A DNA stretch of 63,296 nucleotides from positions 66,323-129,618 of the forward strand of contig NZ_MCZZ01000144.1 of NCBI RefSeq assembly GCF_002875705.1. Reading direction: 5' to 3'. Shown here in pieces: positions 43,952 through 52,904 of this stretch (its first letter is position 1; each line of letters starts with the position of its first letter). Below the pieces are notes generated by a model that had not been told where the DNA came from, searched no databases, and saw only the letters and a program-made list of their open reading frames with translations. The translations under genes were made by a program, and so were the position numbers. The stretch is from Vibrio sp. 10N.261.45.E2. Lineage in GTDB: Bacteria > Pseudomonadota > Gammaproteobacteria > Enterobacterales > Vibrionaceae.

Positions 43952-44692
43952 ATGTTTGATTTACAAGGATATGAAGCGTCGATCCTGAAAGGGGCGGTGC
44001 TAACAATCGAAGTTGCCTTGCTGTCGCTAATTTTAGCTATGGTTCTTGGTATGCTAGGTGCCTTAGCAAAACTTGCGCCTTATCGCTGGGCTCGTGCTAT
44101 TGCAACCCTCTACACAACCGTCATTCGAGGCATTCCAGATCTCGTATTGATGATGCTGATTTTCTTTGGTGGACAAATCCTTTTAAACAACAGTTTGTAT
44201 TCCATCAATGAGTGGCTCAATGAGTGGTTCTCATCAAGTAACCCTAACCACGAATGGACCTCTTACCTACCAGATTACATTGATGTCAGCCCATTTGTTG
44301 CTGGTGTATTAACCATTGGCTTCATCTTTGGCGCTTACATGGCTGAAACTTTCCGCGGCGCGATTATGGCGGTTGACAGTGGTGAAATGGAAGCGGCAAA
44401 AGCTTATGGCATGGGGCCAGTTTTGGCGTTCCGTCGTATTCTATTACCGCAAATGATTCGTCACGCACTACCGGGTTTTGGTAACAACTGGTTGGTTTTA
44501 CTTAAAACTACCGCGTTGGTTTCAATTATCGGCCTAGAAGACATGGTACGTGTTAGTGCGTTGGCTGCGGGCTCAACCAAAATGCCATTCACTTTCTATA
44601 TGACAGTGGCAATTATCTTCTTATTCTTTACCAGTGTTTCGACGGGCTTACTTAAGCTGGTTGAACGTAAATTCAGCATCCACGCGAGGTAG
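43952..44692 (+). CDS. Basic amino acid ABC transporter permease (HisQ/AotQ type)
   Basis: 246 residues from the ATG at 43952; upstream in-frame codons at 43940 are unlikely to be used. About five membrane helices are visible. The cytoplasmic EAA loop is clear: EMEAAKAYGMGPVLAFRRILLPQ. It forms a heterodimeric channel with the next gene product. The gap to that gene is 2 bp, so the pair is translationally coupled. Confidence 0.92.
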   Translation: MFDLQGYEASILKGAVLTIEVALLSLILAMVLGMLGALAKLAPYRWARAIATLYTTVIRGIPDLVLMMLIFFGGQILLNNSLYSINEWLNEWFSSSNPNHEWTSYLPDYIDVSPFVAGVLTIGFIFGAYMAETFRGAIMAVDSGEMEAAKAYGMGPVLAFRRILLPQMIRHALPGFGNNWLVLLKTTALVSIIGLEDMVRVSALAAGSTKMPFTFYMTVAIIFLFFTSVSTGLLKLVERKFSIHAR

Positions 44693-44694
44693 TT

Positions 44695-45372
44695 ATGGAC
44701 TTTTCATTGATAATTGAAAGCCTACCGATTTACCTTGGAGGCTTGTGGACTACGGCTTGGATGGTTTGCGTTGCTTTGATTATTGGCTTATTTGTAGCCA
44801 TACCATTAGCAATCGCTCGTAACAGCCCAAATATGCTGATTAACGCTCCGGCTTGGTCTTTTATCTATTTCTTCCGTGGTACGCCTTTACTGGTGCAGTT
44901 GTACCTGATTTATTACGGTATGGATCAATTCTTTCCGGTGAAAGATACATTGTGGGAAAACGCATGGTTCTGTGCTTTGGTGGCATTCATTCTTAACACG
45001 TCAGCGTATACCGCAGAGATCATTCGTGGTGCCATTAACGGATTACCGAAAGGTGAAGTTGAAGCAGCAAAAGCATACGGCATGAGTACACCGAAGACTT
45101 ACCGTCGAATCATTTTACCAAGTGCTCTACGTCGTGCATTACCGGCTTACAGTAACGAAGTTATCTTCATGCTTCACGGCTCTGCGGTAGCAGGTATCGT
45201 AACCATTATGGACTTAACAGGTGCTGCGCGTTTGGTTAACTCTCGTTACTACGCTCCATTCGAATCTTTCCTCACCGCAGGCCTGTTCTACATGGCGCTA
45301 ACGTTCATCATCATCGCGATTTTCAAATTCGCAGAGAAGCGTTTCCTTGCTTACCTAAGACCGCTAAGTTAA
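44695..45372 (+). CDS. Basic amino acid ABC transporter permease (HisM/AotM type)
   Basis: 225 residues with about five membrane helices, an FRGTPLLVQLYLIYYG motif and the EAA loop EVEAAKAYGMSTPKTYRRIILP. It is the second half of the permease heterodimer of the histidine/arginine family. It starts 2 bp after the first permease, and a strong terminator follows 29 bp after its stop. Confidence 0.92.
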   Translation: MDFSLIIESLPIYLGGLWTTAWMVCVALIIGLFVAIPLAIARNSPNMLINAPAWSFIYFFRGTPLLVQLYLIYYGMDQFFPVKDTLWENAWFCALVAFILNTSAYTAEIIRGAINGLPKGEVEAAKAYGMSTPKTYRRIILPSALRRALPAYSNEVIFMLHGSAVAGIVTIMDLTGAARLVNSRYYAPFESFLTAGLFYMALTFIIIAIFKFAEKRFLAYLRPLS

Positions 45373-45401
45373 TTGCAGACGGTACAAACATGGTCAATAA
45401 G

Positions 45402-45427
45402 ACGGCGCTTCGATAGCGCCGTTTTTT
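45402..45427 (+). terminator. Terminator of the amino-acid ABC operon
   Basis: An 8-bp perfect GC-rich stem (ACGGCGCT and complement) around TCGAT, followed by TTTTT. Confidence 0.9.
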
Positions 45428-45594
45428 ATACTTTCAAACCACCCATATTTAATTGTGTTGGCTGCAGAACCCGCTAACTTAAGATTTTTCTAAATAGTTA
45501 ACTTGCTTCAAAATGCATCCATATATTCATTAGAATAATTGCTTTAGATTTAACTATAGATAGACTCGGCGAAATTTTGTTGTTGTATGGAATA

Positions 45595-48459
45595 ATGATG
45601 AAAAAGAGTAACTTACTATCAAATTTAGTTATTTGTGTTATCGCGTTATCACTTTTAGGATGTGGCGGTGGTAGCGGAGGGGAAAGTACCCAAACTGGTT
45701 CTGGAGGTTCTGGAGGTTCTGGAGGTTCTGGAGGTTCTGGAGGTTCTGGAGGTTCTGGAGGTTCTGGAGGGGAGGGCAACGAAGGTGGCGGAAATGGGGA
45801 CCCCGATATTCCCTTGATTCCACTAACTTCTGTTCAAAAGGCATTGTCAACAGGTGACGCTTCTTATGTGACGGATTCCCGAGAGTTCATTGATGCTAGC
45901 CAAGCTTTAGTGACTCGATACAACTCGGATTACAATCTGATTAAACAAGCTTTGTCTCAAAACTTAGATGGGGAGTCGTTACGCAATCTTCATTGGGATC
46001 CAACCCATGACACAGCAATTATCTTACCTACCTATGGCTTTAATGATGTCATCTTGAAAACCAATAAAGCGATGATTGATGGGTATGATGACCAAGAGCT
46101 AGTGATAGGAATTGCGGGTTATACGTCCGACGACAGCCGTTATGCAGCATTAGCGAGCAATCCTTTTAGAACGAAGCAACGTTTTCCTGACTCTGTAAAT
46201 GAGGAAATGAACACATGGTTGAAGAATTTGGTTACTTGGGTTTCAGGTACTGACGCACCCCAGAATGTCGTGTTAGCTCAGCTTGATCAGTCTCATTACT
46301 TTCCTGATGACCAAGCGACACGAAACTGGTTAACCGATAATGTTAATGCTTCTATGGTTATCAACACAGATAATGCTTGTGATGGCAGTCAGTTAAGCCA
46401 GTGTCTTGAAGCTAATAACCCTGATTTGTTGATCATGTCTCAAAAGCTTAATGCTGGCGATAACATAGACGATGTTCTTAAGGGTATACGCCTCGCATTC
46501 AGCAAGAACATTCCTGTGTTGTACCTGCATCTTGATGGCGGCATGACGGACTTAGGTAATGTATTGTTTGCTGAAATGCACATGACTTACGTTGCCGACA
46601 ACTATTGGCGTAAGTTGGGTTTGTCGGACTGGGACTCTACCCAGCTAATTGATCAGATGCCTGATAATATTGTCCAGCAACAAGCGCTTTTACAGAGATT
46701 GAAAGACGACAGTTTCACCGTTGACTTGAATACCTGTGATGACAAATCTTGCCCTGATGATTCCAACATGAATGAGGAGTTTTATACGGGGGCTAATAGT
46801 ATTCGTTCACACCTAACGACCCTTGATAGCAAGAAAATTGATCTGTTTGCAACCGATGATTATGAATATGAAAAGCTGTTACTGTTACTTGCCGATCGTT
46901 ATCGTCAAGACGTTCAGTATCCTATGGGGAAAGGCGTAACTGAGAGAGTCGAGTTTCTGCGTTCTTATTACAGTGATTATGCCGCATACAACAGTCGTCT
47001 ACACAATGCTGCGCAACCAAGTCTAGGTAATTTTAGTACCAAGAGTTTTGAGAGTGTTCCTCTTGTAACGAAAACAATTGCTTTGGAGTCTAAGAGACAC
47101 TTCCGATCCGCTGGGGTGTATGCTTTACCGGGTAAGACAATTAAGGTGACTCGATTAGACAATAACGAAGTGGCTACATCTATAGCATTTAATACATTGC
47201 GTAGCGGCGCGACACACGAGTTCTCGGGTAATGATGGTTATGCAAGGCCGAAATTTTTAACCTCGGTAACCTACCCAGTGAAATCGGGAGAGACGATTTA
47301 TCTCACCTCTGCCTATGGTGGGACACTACAGGTTCACTTTGATACCAACGATATTGATGTCGAACTGAAATTTGAGAATGTTGCGCAGCACCCTGTATGG
47401 CGCAGTGAAGCGGACAACGATCGTTTTGCCGCACAACTAAAGGAAGGAAAGTTTGACTGGGCTGAGTTAATCACCCCGGGATTTGAAGTTCATTCGAAAC
47501 TAGACAAGATGAAAGAGTCTATAGGAGCCTCCGATTGGGCACTGCCTCATGCTATGGCACTTGCAACAGAGCGTTATGTTCACAATCTCCCTCATGCTCT
47601 TGCTGGTTTCAGAGGGCCGGGTATTGATGAAATTGCTGAAATACACCAATACGGCGAGGCAAAGGGCTGGGAAATTGTGACCATTGATATTGTAAAGCAT
47701 ATGAATGCAGACCAAGCGAACTGTGGTTATGGTTGCTCAGGAAACCCGTACGATGCTTACTGGTCGTTTCATCCATTGGGGCATGGAGATCTTCACGAGT
47801 TAGGGCATGGGTTAGAGCGTGGCCGATTTAGGTTCAGTGGGTGGGACGGACACTCTACAACCAATTACTATTCGTATTTCAGTAAATCGAAATATTACAA
47901 AGAAACCGGAAATGTATCATCTTGCCAAGGCCTAGATTTCAAAGCGCAGTATGAACTTTTGCAGCAGAGTCGAACCGAAACTGACCCGAATGCTTTTATG
48001 GCAGCTCAGAATCAAACCGGTTGGAGTTGGGGAGCACGCATCTACATTCAAATGATGATGCTTACAGAGCAGCAAGGTGTATTAAATTCAGGCTGGCACC
48101 TTTTAGGGCGTTTGCATTTGATTGAGCGAGAGTTTAATCGTTTGAAAGGCAGTGATGAACTTTGGAATGATCGAAAAAGTTCGATTGGGTTTTCAGATTA
48201 TACGAGACAAGAAGCGGCAGATATTACAAACAATGATTGGTTGCTGATCGCGTTGAGCTATGTTGGAGAACGCGACATGACGAAATACTTGGATATGTGG
48301 GGGTTCAGTTTCAGCGATAAAGCGAAGCAACAAGTCATTGCTCTTAGTTTGAATGATATGCCCTTAAAATATTTTGCATCCTCTAATCAAGGATATTGCT
48401 TGGATGAATTTGCTAAAACAGCACTAGACGTCGATGGCACGACAGTTTGGCCGCTCTAA
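45595..48459 (+). CDS. Lipoprotein metallopeptidase, IMPa-like (M60/M88 type)
   Basis: 954 residues from the first of two ATG codons at 45595; upstream in-frame codons are unlikely. The signal peptide ends in a lipobox (SLLGC), so the protein is anchored to a membrane by lipid. A low-complexity linker of eight Gly-Ser-Gly triplets follows (about residues 35-58). The C-terminal half has the zinc motif HELGH (within LGHGDLHELGHGLERG) and a downstream Gly-Trp-containing region typical of M60-like and Pseudomonas IMPa peptidases. Such enzymes cut glycosylated mucin-type proteins. It is monocistronic and convergent with an RTX secretion operon. Substrate and surface orientation are inference. Confidence 0.8.
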   Translation: MMKKSNLLSNLVICVIALSLLGCGGGSGGESTQTGSGGSGGSGGSGGSGGSGGSGGSGGEGNEGGGNGDPDIPLIPLTSVQKALSTGDASYVTDSREFIDASQALVTRYNSDYNLIKQALSQNLDGESLRNLHWDPTHDTAIILPTYGFNDVILKTNKAMIDGYDDQELVIGIAGYTSDDSRYAALASNPFRTKQRFPDSVNEEMNTWLKNLVTWVSGTDAPQNVVLAQLDQSHYFPDDQATRNWLTDNVNASMVINTDNACDGSQLSQCLEANNPDLLIMSQKLNAGDNIDDVLKGIRLAFSKNIPVLYLHLDGGMTDLGNVLFAEMHMTYVADNYWRKLGLSDWDSTQLIDQMPDNIVQQQALLQRLKDDSFTVDLNTCDDKSCPDDSNMNEEFYTGANSIRSHLTTLDSKKIDLFATDDYEYEKLLLLLADRYRQDVQYPMGKGVTERVEFLRSYYSDYAAYNSRLHNAAQPSLGNFSTKSFESVPLVTKTIALESKRHFRSAGVYALPGKTIKVTRLDNNEVATSIAFNTLRSGATHEFSGNDGYARPKFLTSVTYPVKSGETIYLTSAYGGTLQVHFDTNDIDVELKFENVAQHPVWRSEADNDRFAAQLKEGKFDWAELITPGFEVHSKLDKMKESIGASDWALPHAMALATERYVHNLPHALAGFRGPGIDEIAEIHQYGEAKGWEIVTIDIVKHMNADQANCGYGCSGNPYDAYWSFHPLGHGDLHELGHGLERGRFRFSGWDGHSTTNYYSYFSKSKYYKETGNVSSCQGLDFKAQYELLQQSRTETDPNAFMAAQNQTGWSWGARIYIQMMMLTEQQGVLNSGWHLLGRLHLIEREFNRLKGSDELWNDRKSSIGFSDYTRQEAADITNNDWLLIALSYVGERDMTKYLDMWGFSFSDKAKQQVIALSLNDMPLKYFASSNQGYCLDEFAKTALDVDGTTVWPL
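45697..45768. repeat. 9-bp coding tandem repeat, eight copies
   Basis: Eight identical copies of GGTTCTGGA, each encoding Gly-Ser-Gly, within the linker after the lipobox. Copy number is a multiple of three bases, so expansion or contraction changes only linker length, not the frame. Confidence 0.9.
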
Positions 48460-48511
48460 ATAGCCAATAACAAGTTACTGTTGTCTATAGACGATTTAAC
48501 TATTGTTAATA

Positions 48512-48543
48512 AAAGGGCTTATTACACAGGTAATAAGCCCTTT
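48512..48543. terminator. Bidirectional terminator between the metallopeptidase and RTX genes
   Basis: A 14-bp perfect stem (AAAGGGCTTATTAC and complement) around ACAG. The T tracts on both sides are short (TTT and AAA arms). It separates the convergent genes. Confidence 0.8.
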
Positions 48544-48577
48544 AGCTTTGTTTCTGATTTACTAGTTCGAAAAGTAA

Positions 48578-51448
48578 TTAAACTTCATTAACGCCAATGA
48601 AATTACCATCAAAAGATGCGTCAGTGTAAATAATGACTTCTTTGCCTCCTTTGGTGAAGCTATAAGCGGTAATCATCTCAGTTCCATCAAGGCCAAGCTT
48701 ATCTTGCATATCTTGGTCTAATGTTACTGATGTAGCAGCTTGATATTCGAATCCTTGGAGATGGCTTGCGTCGATATCTTCAATTCCTAAAGCAAAGAAC
48801 TCAGCGACTTGGTCGTCGTTTTTCGCTTTGTTACCGTCAAGATCATGGTTTTGATTGAAGGTTTTACCAAGAGAAATAGTCAGTTTGTCATTAGTTGAAT
48901 CTCCCCCGATGACTGCTTCAAACCCATTGATGTTTGAACCTTTAGACATGTCGATATCGACACCATTTGGATCATTGGCGACAAGCACATCAAAGCCTTT
49001 GCCACCATGGACTAGAGTGTCCTCTACATCATAAGCTATTGTATCGTTACCTTTACCACCACGGATCTCGTCTGCACCACCACCACCGATGATGATGTCA
49101 TCACCTTTACCACCTTTGATATGGTCGATACCGTCGCCGCCATCAAGCCAGTCATCGCCCTTACCGCCAAACAATTGCTCTGGCTGCTCGTTTATTTCGA
49201 CAGTGGTTACTACATCATCGAAGTCACCGTCACCACCAGGGTTGTCATTCCAGAACTGATTTCCGAGTTCCGTACCTGGGTTGAAATTGCCAATGCCACT
49301 AACATCTAAGGTAAGGTTGCCGTTATTGCCGATTAAATCTTGCACACCGAGTAGGAAAGGATGGTCACTGTTATTAGAACTTGTCGCTTGTTGAGTGTTT
49401 AAGTCAATCCCAATACTGTCGCCTGATTCAAAACCTTTATTACCGCCATTTGGGATTATGAAGAACCCAAGCGTGTCAACACAATCATCACAATGCCCTA
49501 GATCGAGGTTAAAGGTGTTACCATTCTCAGACTCAGGAAGGTGCTGCTTAACGTCACCCCAAATGACCTCGGCGTTTACGTTGCCTTCACTGTCTTTTGT
49601 GAAGTACCCAAACGAGTTTTCAAAACCAGCTTCGGTGCCTTCCATAGTGACATCAATAGTCCCTCTGAAGTTACTTACATCGTAGTAACCCGTATCTGGG
49701 TCGAGTACAGGTGTACCACCCTTGGCGTTATCGCCACCAAGAATAACATCGTCCCCGCGGCCACCACGTAATATGTCTGTACCGTCACCCGTTAAACCAT
49801 CGGTAGTCACAGAAGTGACGTAGTAGTCACTTGAATCGGCATTAGCGTTTCCATTTTTGTCAAAGGCAGGGCCAACGGCAGTAAACTGAAGTTCATCAAA
49901 GGCTTTAAAACCAGTCTCTTCAGGACCGATGTTTAGATAACCGCTGTTGTTATTGCCATCCGCTAAATCACTCGCAATGAAATCGCCCTCAGCGACTAGA
50001 ATACCTTCTCGGTATGCAGCCCAATGACCTGCTTCATCGACGCCATTGTCGCCTTCATTTAAGTAGAGGTTGGCAATGCCGACTTTGGCTATCATTGTAT
50101 GTTCGTCTAGGGAGACGGAAAACACCTCTGATGCACCTTCGCCGGTACCGCTGTCGTAGCTAAAACCGATTTGAGCTAATACACCACTTTCGCTAGCGCC
50201 TTCTACGCCGTAGCCTGTTCCACCAGAACTTGCATTACCTGTATCAACAGTACCGACAGTGCCGTCAGCGTTGTAGGCTGATGAGTTTACTGACAGGTCT
50301 ACGGACGTCGTTGGTTCTGCTAACTCAAATTCACCAGTTCCTTCGTTAAACGACAGTGATTCAAAGTTATCTCCGATAATAACGTCGTTACCTTTACCAC
50401 CTCGGATCAAGTCGTCACCTGCCGCACCCTCATTTGCAGCGTCTGGCCCATTATCACCGATGAGCACATCATTATGCAGTACCTGTTTCAATGATACGTT
50501 GTCGATCAGAGCCCCAAAAGTGTCTTCTGCGCCTTCGGCAATAAACTTGAGTGAGTATTCGCCTGAAGAGAGATCGATATCTTCGCTAAACAGATCCCAA
50601 TCATCATCTATTCCGTCAATGTCTTGGAAAGACTTTTCGAACAAGACCTCGGTGCCCGCCATGATTTGAACCGTGAAAGGAGCAGTGGTGCTATCGCCAC
50701 CTTTATTGCGGAAAGCGTAGGAGAAATCGAGTTGATATATGCCGTCGTTATCGACTGTAAATGTTTGAGAAACGGTTGAATTTGAATTCGCACCATGTGA
50801 GTCTAATTCTAAGAAGTGACCGCTGGCTATATCGCCTCCGTAGCCGCCAGCAGGGACTCCACCGTGCAGTTGTTCTTGAATTTCGATATTTCCAACCTCT
50901 GCGCTCCAATCGCCAGCATTAGCATTTGTTCCCCACGTATTGCCAAAATCAAAAGTTTCAAAATCACCATCGCTGATTAGGTTTTCGCCGAATTCGGCAC
51001 CCGCGCCTCTGTCACCGTAGATTATGTCATTGTTTGCACCACCTTCGACGTAATCATCTCCAGCACCCGCAACTACAATGTCGTCAACACATTCTTCTCC
51101 TAACGCTTCTAAATCTTTATCGCGTGCTGCGCTTAGATCACGGTTAACGCCGGCTTCATCACCCGCATTGAGCGAATGATTCCAAGCCTCAACCACATCG
51201 TTTCCGGCACCGGCTTTGATTGTGTCCGAACCACGTCCAGCAGCAATAAAGTCATCACCGCTGCCCGCATGCACAATGTCGTCACCTTTGCCGGCTCTGA
51301 CTTCAAGGTTATCGCCGCTGAGGTTAGAAAGGTCGTTGTTGACATCTCTAGATTCTGGGGTAGGGAGGTTAGGACCATCTACTAGTGTATTGGTATCATT
51401 GCTACCATTGCTTTTCAGCCCTGCTGCTGTATTTATTACTTCTGCCAT
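48578..51448 (-). CDS. Large RTX protein with DUF4114, type I secretion substrate
   Basis: 956 residues from the ATG at 51448 (GAGGAAAAAAC upstream); the frame open to 51478 is not used. There is no signal peptide, as expected for type I export. Calcium-binding nonapeptide repeats (GGxGxDxxx) form at least four blocks, near residues 52-90, 125-147, 340-365 and 755-805. Between them lie a jelly-roll-like domain (about 155-325, starting NLISDGDFETFDFG) and a DUF4114 domain (about 595-745, ending DGDFDDVVT). No catalytic motif is seen, so it looks structural or adhesive. A CDDC pair in DUF4114 is unusual for this secretion class. It follows the exporter genes in one operon. Confidence 0.85.
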   Translation of the reverse strand: MAEVINTAAGLKSNGSNDTNTLVDGPNLPTPESRDVNNDLSNLSGDNLEVRAGKGDDIVHAGSGDDFIAAGRGSDTIKAGAGNDVVEAWNHSLNAGDEAGVNRDLSAARDKDLEALGEECVDDIVVAGAGDDYVEGGANNDIIYGDRGAGAEFGENLISDGDFETFDFGNTWGTNANAGDWSAEVGNIEIQEQLHGGVPAGGYGGDIASGHFLELDSHGANSNSTVSQTFTVDNDGIYQLDFSYAFRNKGGDSTTAPFTVQIMAGTEVLFEKSFQDIDGIDDDWDLFSEDIDLSSGEYSLKFIAEGAEDTFGALIDNVSLKQVLHNDVLIGDNGPDAANEGAAGDDLIRGGKGNDVIIGDNFESLSFNEGTGEFELAEPTTSVDLSVNSSAYNADGTVGTVDTGNASSGGTGYGVEGASESGVLAQIGFSYDSGTGEGASEVFSVSLDEHTMIAKVGIANLYLNEGDNGVDEAGHWAAYREGILVAEGDFIASDLADGNNNSGYLNIGPEETGFKAFDELQFTAVGPAFDKNGNANADSSDYYVTSVTTDGLTGDGTDILRGGRGDDVILGGDNAKGGTPVLDPDTGYYDVSNFRGTIDVTMEGTEAGFENSFGYFTKDSEGNVNAEVIWGDVKQHLPESENGNTFNLDLGHCDDCVDTLGFFIIPNGGNKGFESGDSIGIDLNTQQATSSNNSDHPFLLGVQDLIGNNGNLTLDVSGIGNFNPGTELGNQFWNDNPGGDGDFDDVVTTVEINEQPEQLFGGKGDDWLDGGDGIDHIKGGKGDDIIIGGGGADEIRGGKGNDTIAYDVEDTLVHGGKGFDVLVANDPNGVDIDMSKGSNINGFEAVIGGDSTNDKLTISLGKTFNQNHDLDGNKAKNDDQVAEFFALGIEDIDASHLQGFEYQAATSVTLDQDMQDKLGLDGTEMITAYSFTKGGKEVIIYTDASFDGNFIGVNEV

Positions 51449-51563
51449 CGTTTTTTCCTCATATATCATTCGATACATAGAGGCAGCTCAGCCATCTCGT
51501 TAGAGACCTGTCGCTTTCCGTCCCTACTTCACAGTAGGTTTGGCTTTGTCTTCTTGTACTTGG

Positions 51564-52904
51564 TTAAATTTCTCTCATCGCTTTGTAGGCACTAACAGAT
51601 AGTGGGTTGAGTAGGTACTCAAGAGGTGTTTGCTGCTCTAACAAGATCATCACCTCGGCGGGCATGCCTGGATATAATGAGATACTTTCTAATGCCTCTA
51701 GCTCGGATTTATCTAACGATACTCTGGCTAGGTAAGCAGAAGAACCTGTGGCTTGATCGCTAATGCGGTCAGCCGAAATATGAACTAATTTGCCACTAAT
51801 CGGTGGCGTCTTACGGAAACTGTATGCGGTGAGCCTCACTTGGGTATCTAAGCCAATTCGTAAGGCTTCGATGTCTTCCGGCTTTACTAACGCTTCTACA
51901 ATCAACTCGTCGTTTTGTGGCACCAATTCCATTAAGGTTTCACCGGGTGGAACGATGGCGTTTTCAGAGACTACATTAAGTCCAACCACCACGCCACTTT
52001 GAGGTGCTCTGATTTCAACACGGGTAAGAATATCTTGAGCGTTAACCATAGCTTCTCTTGTTTCATTCAGCTTTCGCTCTAAGTCTTGAATTTCTTCGCC
52101 GAGTGTTTTGGCGTAAGTGTAATCCGCGTTAATCAGTTCTAATTTTGCTTCGGCGATGGTGCGCTTTGCGTGTCCAATCCTAGCTTTGAGGTCTGCTACA
52201 TCACCTTGTAATTGAGAGCGCTCTCGCTGTAAATCCAGCAAACGAGATTTGGATGTGTTACCGGAAACAAGTAAATCTTGGTGCATTTGCACTTGTTCTT
52301 CTAAATATTTCAGGCTTCGATTTCCAGCTATGAATCGTTGTTGGAAGCCTTGCAGATCAAGTTTTGATTGCTCCACTTTTTGTTGTAACACCTCGGATTC
52401 ACCGGATTTCAATGACTGTCTTTTGTTGAAAAGCTTACTTTGCGTAGCAAGCAAGCTTGATACGTTTGGATCACTCATAAGAGAGAGTAATCTCATGTCA
52501 AATTGAATCTCTTGATGGCTAGCTAGCTCTGATTGTAGGCGGTTCAGTCGAGCTAAATCACTTTGCCATTGAGCTTTTAATCTGAGAAGTGAAGCTCGGG
52601 CTTGTGTGTGACTTAACGTGATGAGCAGGTCGCCTTTTTGAACATGATCACCGTCAGAAACATGGACGCTTTCTACAATCCCGCCTTCTAAATGTTGAAT
52701 GGGTTTTCGCTTTGATTCTACGATGATCACGCCAGGTGCGATGGCGGCAGAGGACAGCGGGGTTAAGTAAGCCCAAGCGGCAAAGCCTCCTAGAGTAGTC
52801 ACAAGAACTATCCAGATGAACATCTGTATTTTGAATGTAGAAAAGATCAGTTTTCTACCATCGTCAAAGTGAATGCCTTTGTCGTCATGATGAATACTAG
52901 CCAT
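51564..52904 (-). CDS. Type I secretion membrane fusion protein (HlyD/PrtE family)
   Basis: 446 residues from the ATG at 52904, chosen for the GGAGGTATC ribosome-binding site. One N-terminal membrane helix (about residues 26-48) is followed by a lipoyl half-motif (SDGDHVQKGDLLITL), a long coiled coil (about 110-290) and the C-terminal barrel (RAPQSGVVVGLNV). It bridges the inner-membrane ABC exporter to a TolC-type outer-membrane channel, which is not encoded here. The start overlaps the stop of the ABC gene by 8 bp, and the RTX substrate gene follows 115 bp later. Confidence 0.93.
   Translation of the reverse strand: MASIHHDDKGIHFDDGRKLIFSTFKIQMFIWIVLVTTLGGFAAWAYLTPLSSAAIAPGVIIVESKRKPIQHLEGGIVESVHVSDGDHVQKGDLLITLSHTQARASLLRLKAQWQSDLARLNRLQSELASHQEIQFDMRLLSLMSDPNVSSLLATQSKLFNKRQSLKSGESEVLQQKVEQSKLDLQGFQQRFIAGNRSLKYLEEQVQMHQDLLVSGNTSKSRLLDLQRERSQLQGDVADLKARIGHAKRTIAEAKLELINADYTYAKTLGEEIQDLERKLNETREAMVNAQDILTRVEIRAPQSGVVVGLNVVSENAIVPPGETLMELVPQNDELIVEALVKPEDIEALRIGLDTQVRLTAYSFRKTPPISGKLVHISADRISDQATGSSAYLARVSLDKSELEALESISLYPGMPAEVMILLEQQTPLEYLLNPLSVSAYKAMREI

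Noticed and set aside
45697..45768. Possible CRISPR or recombination repeat array
   Set aside because: The copies are contiguous 9-mers with no spacers and lie inside a reading frame as a linker.
45498..45779. A minus-strand frame encoding a Pro-Glu-Pro-type repeat
   Set aside because: It is the complement of the Gly-Ser-Gly tandem repeat in the lipoprotein gene. There is no independent start signal.
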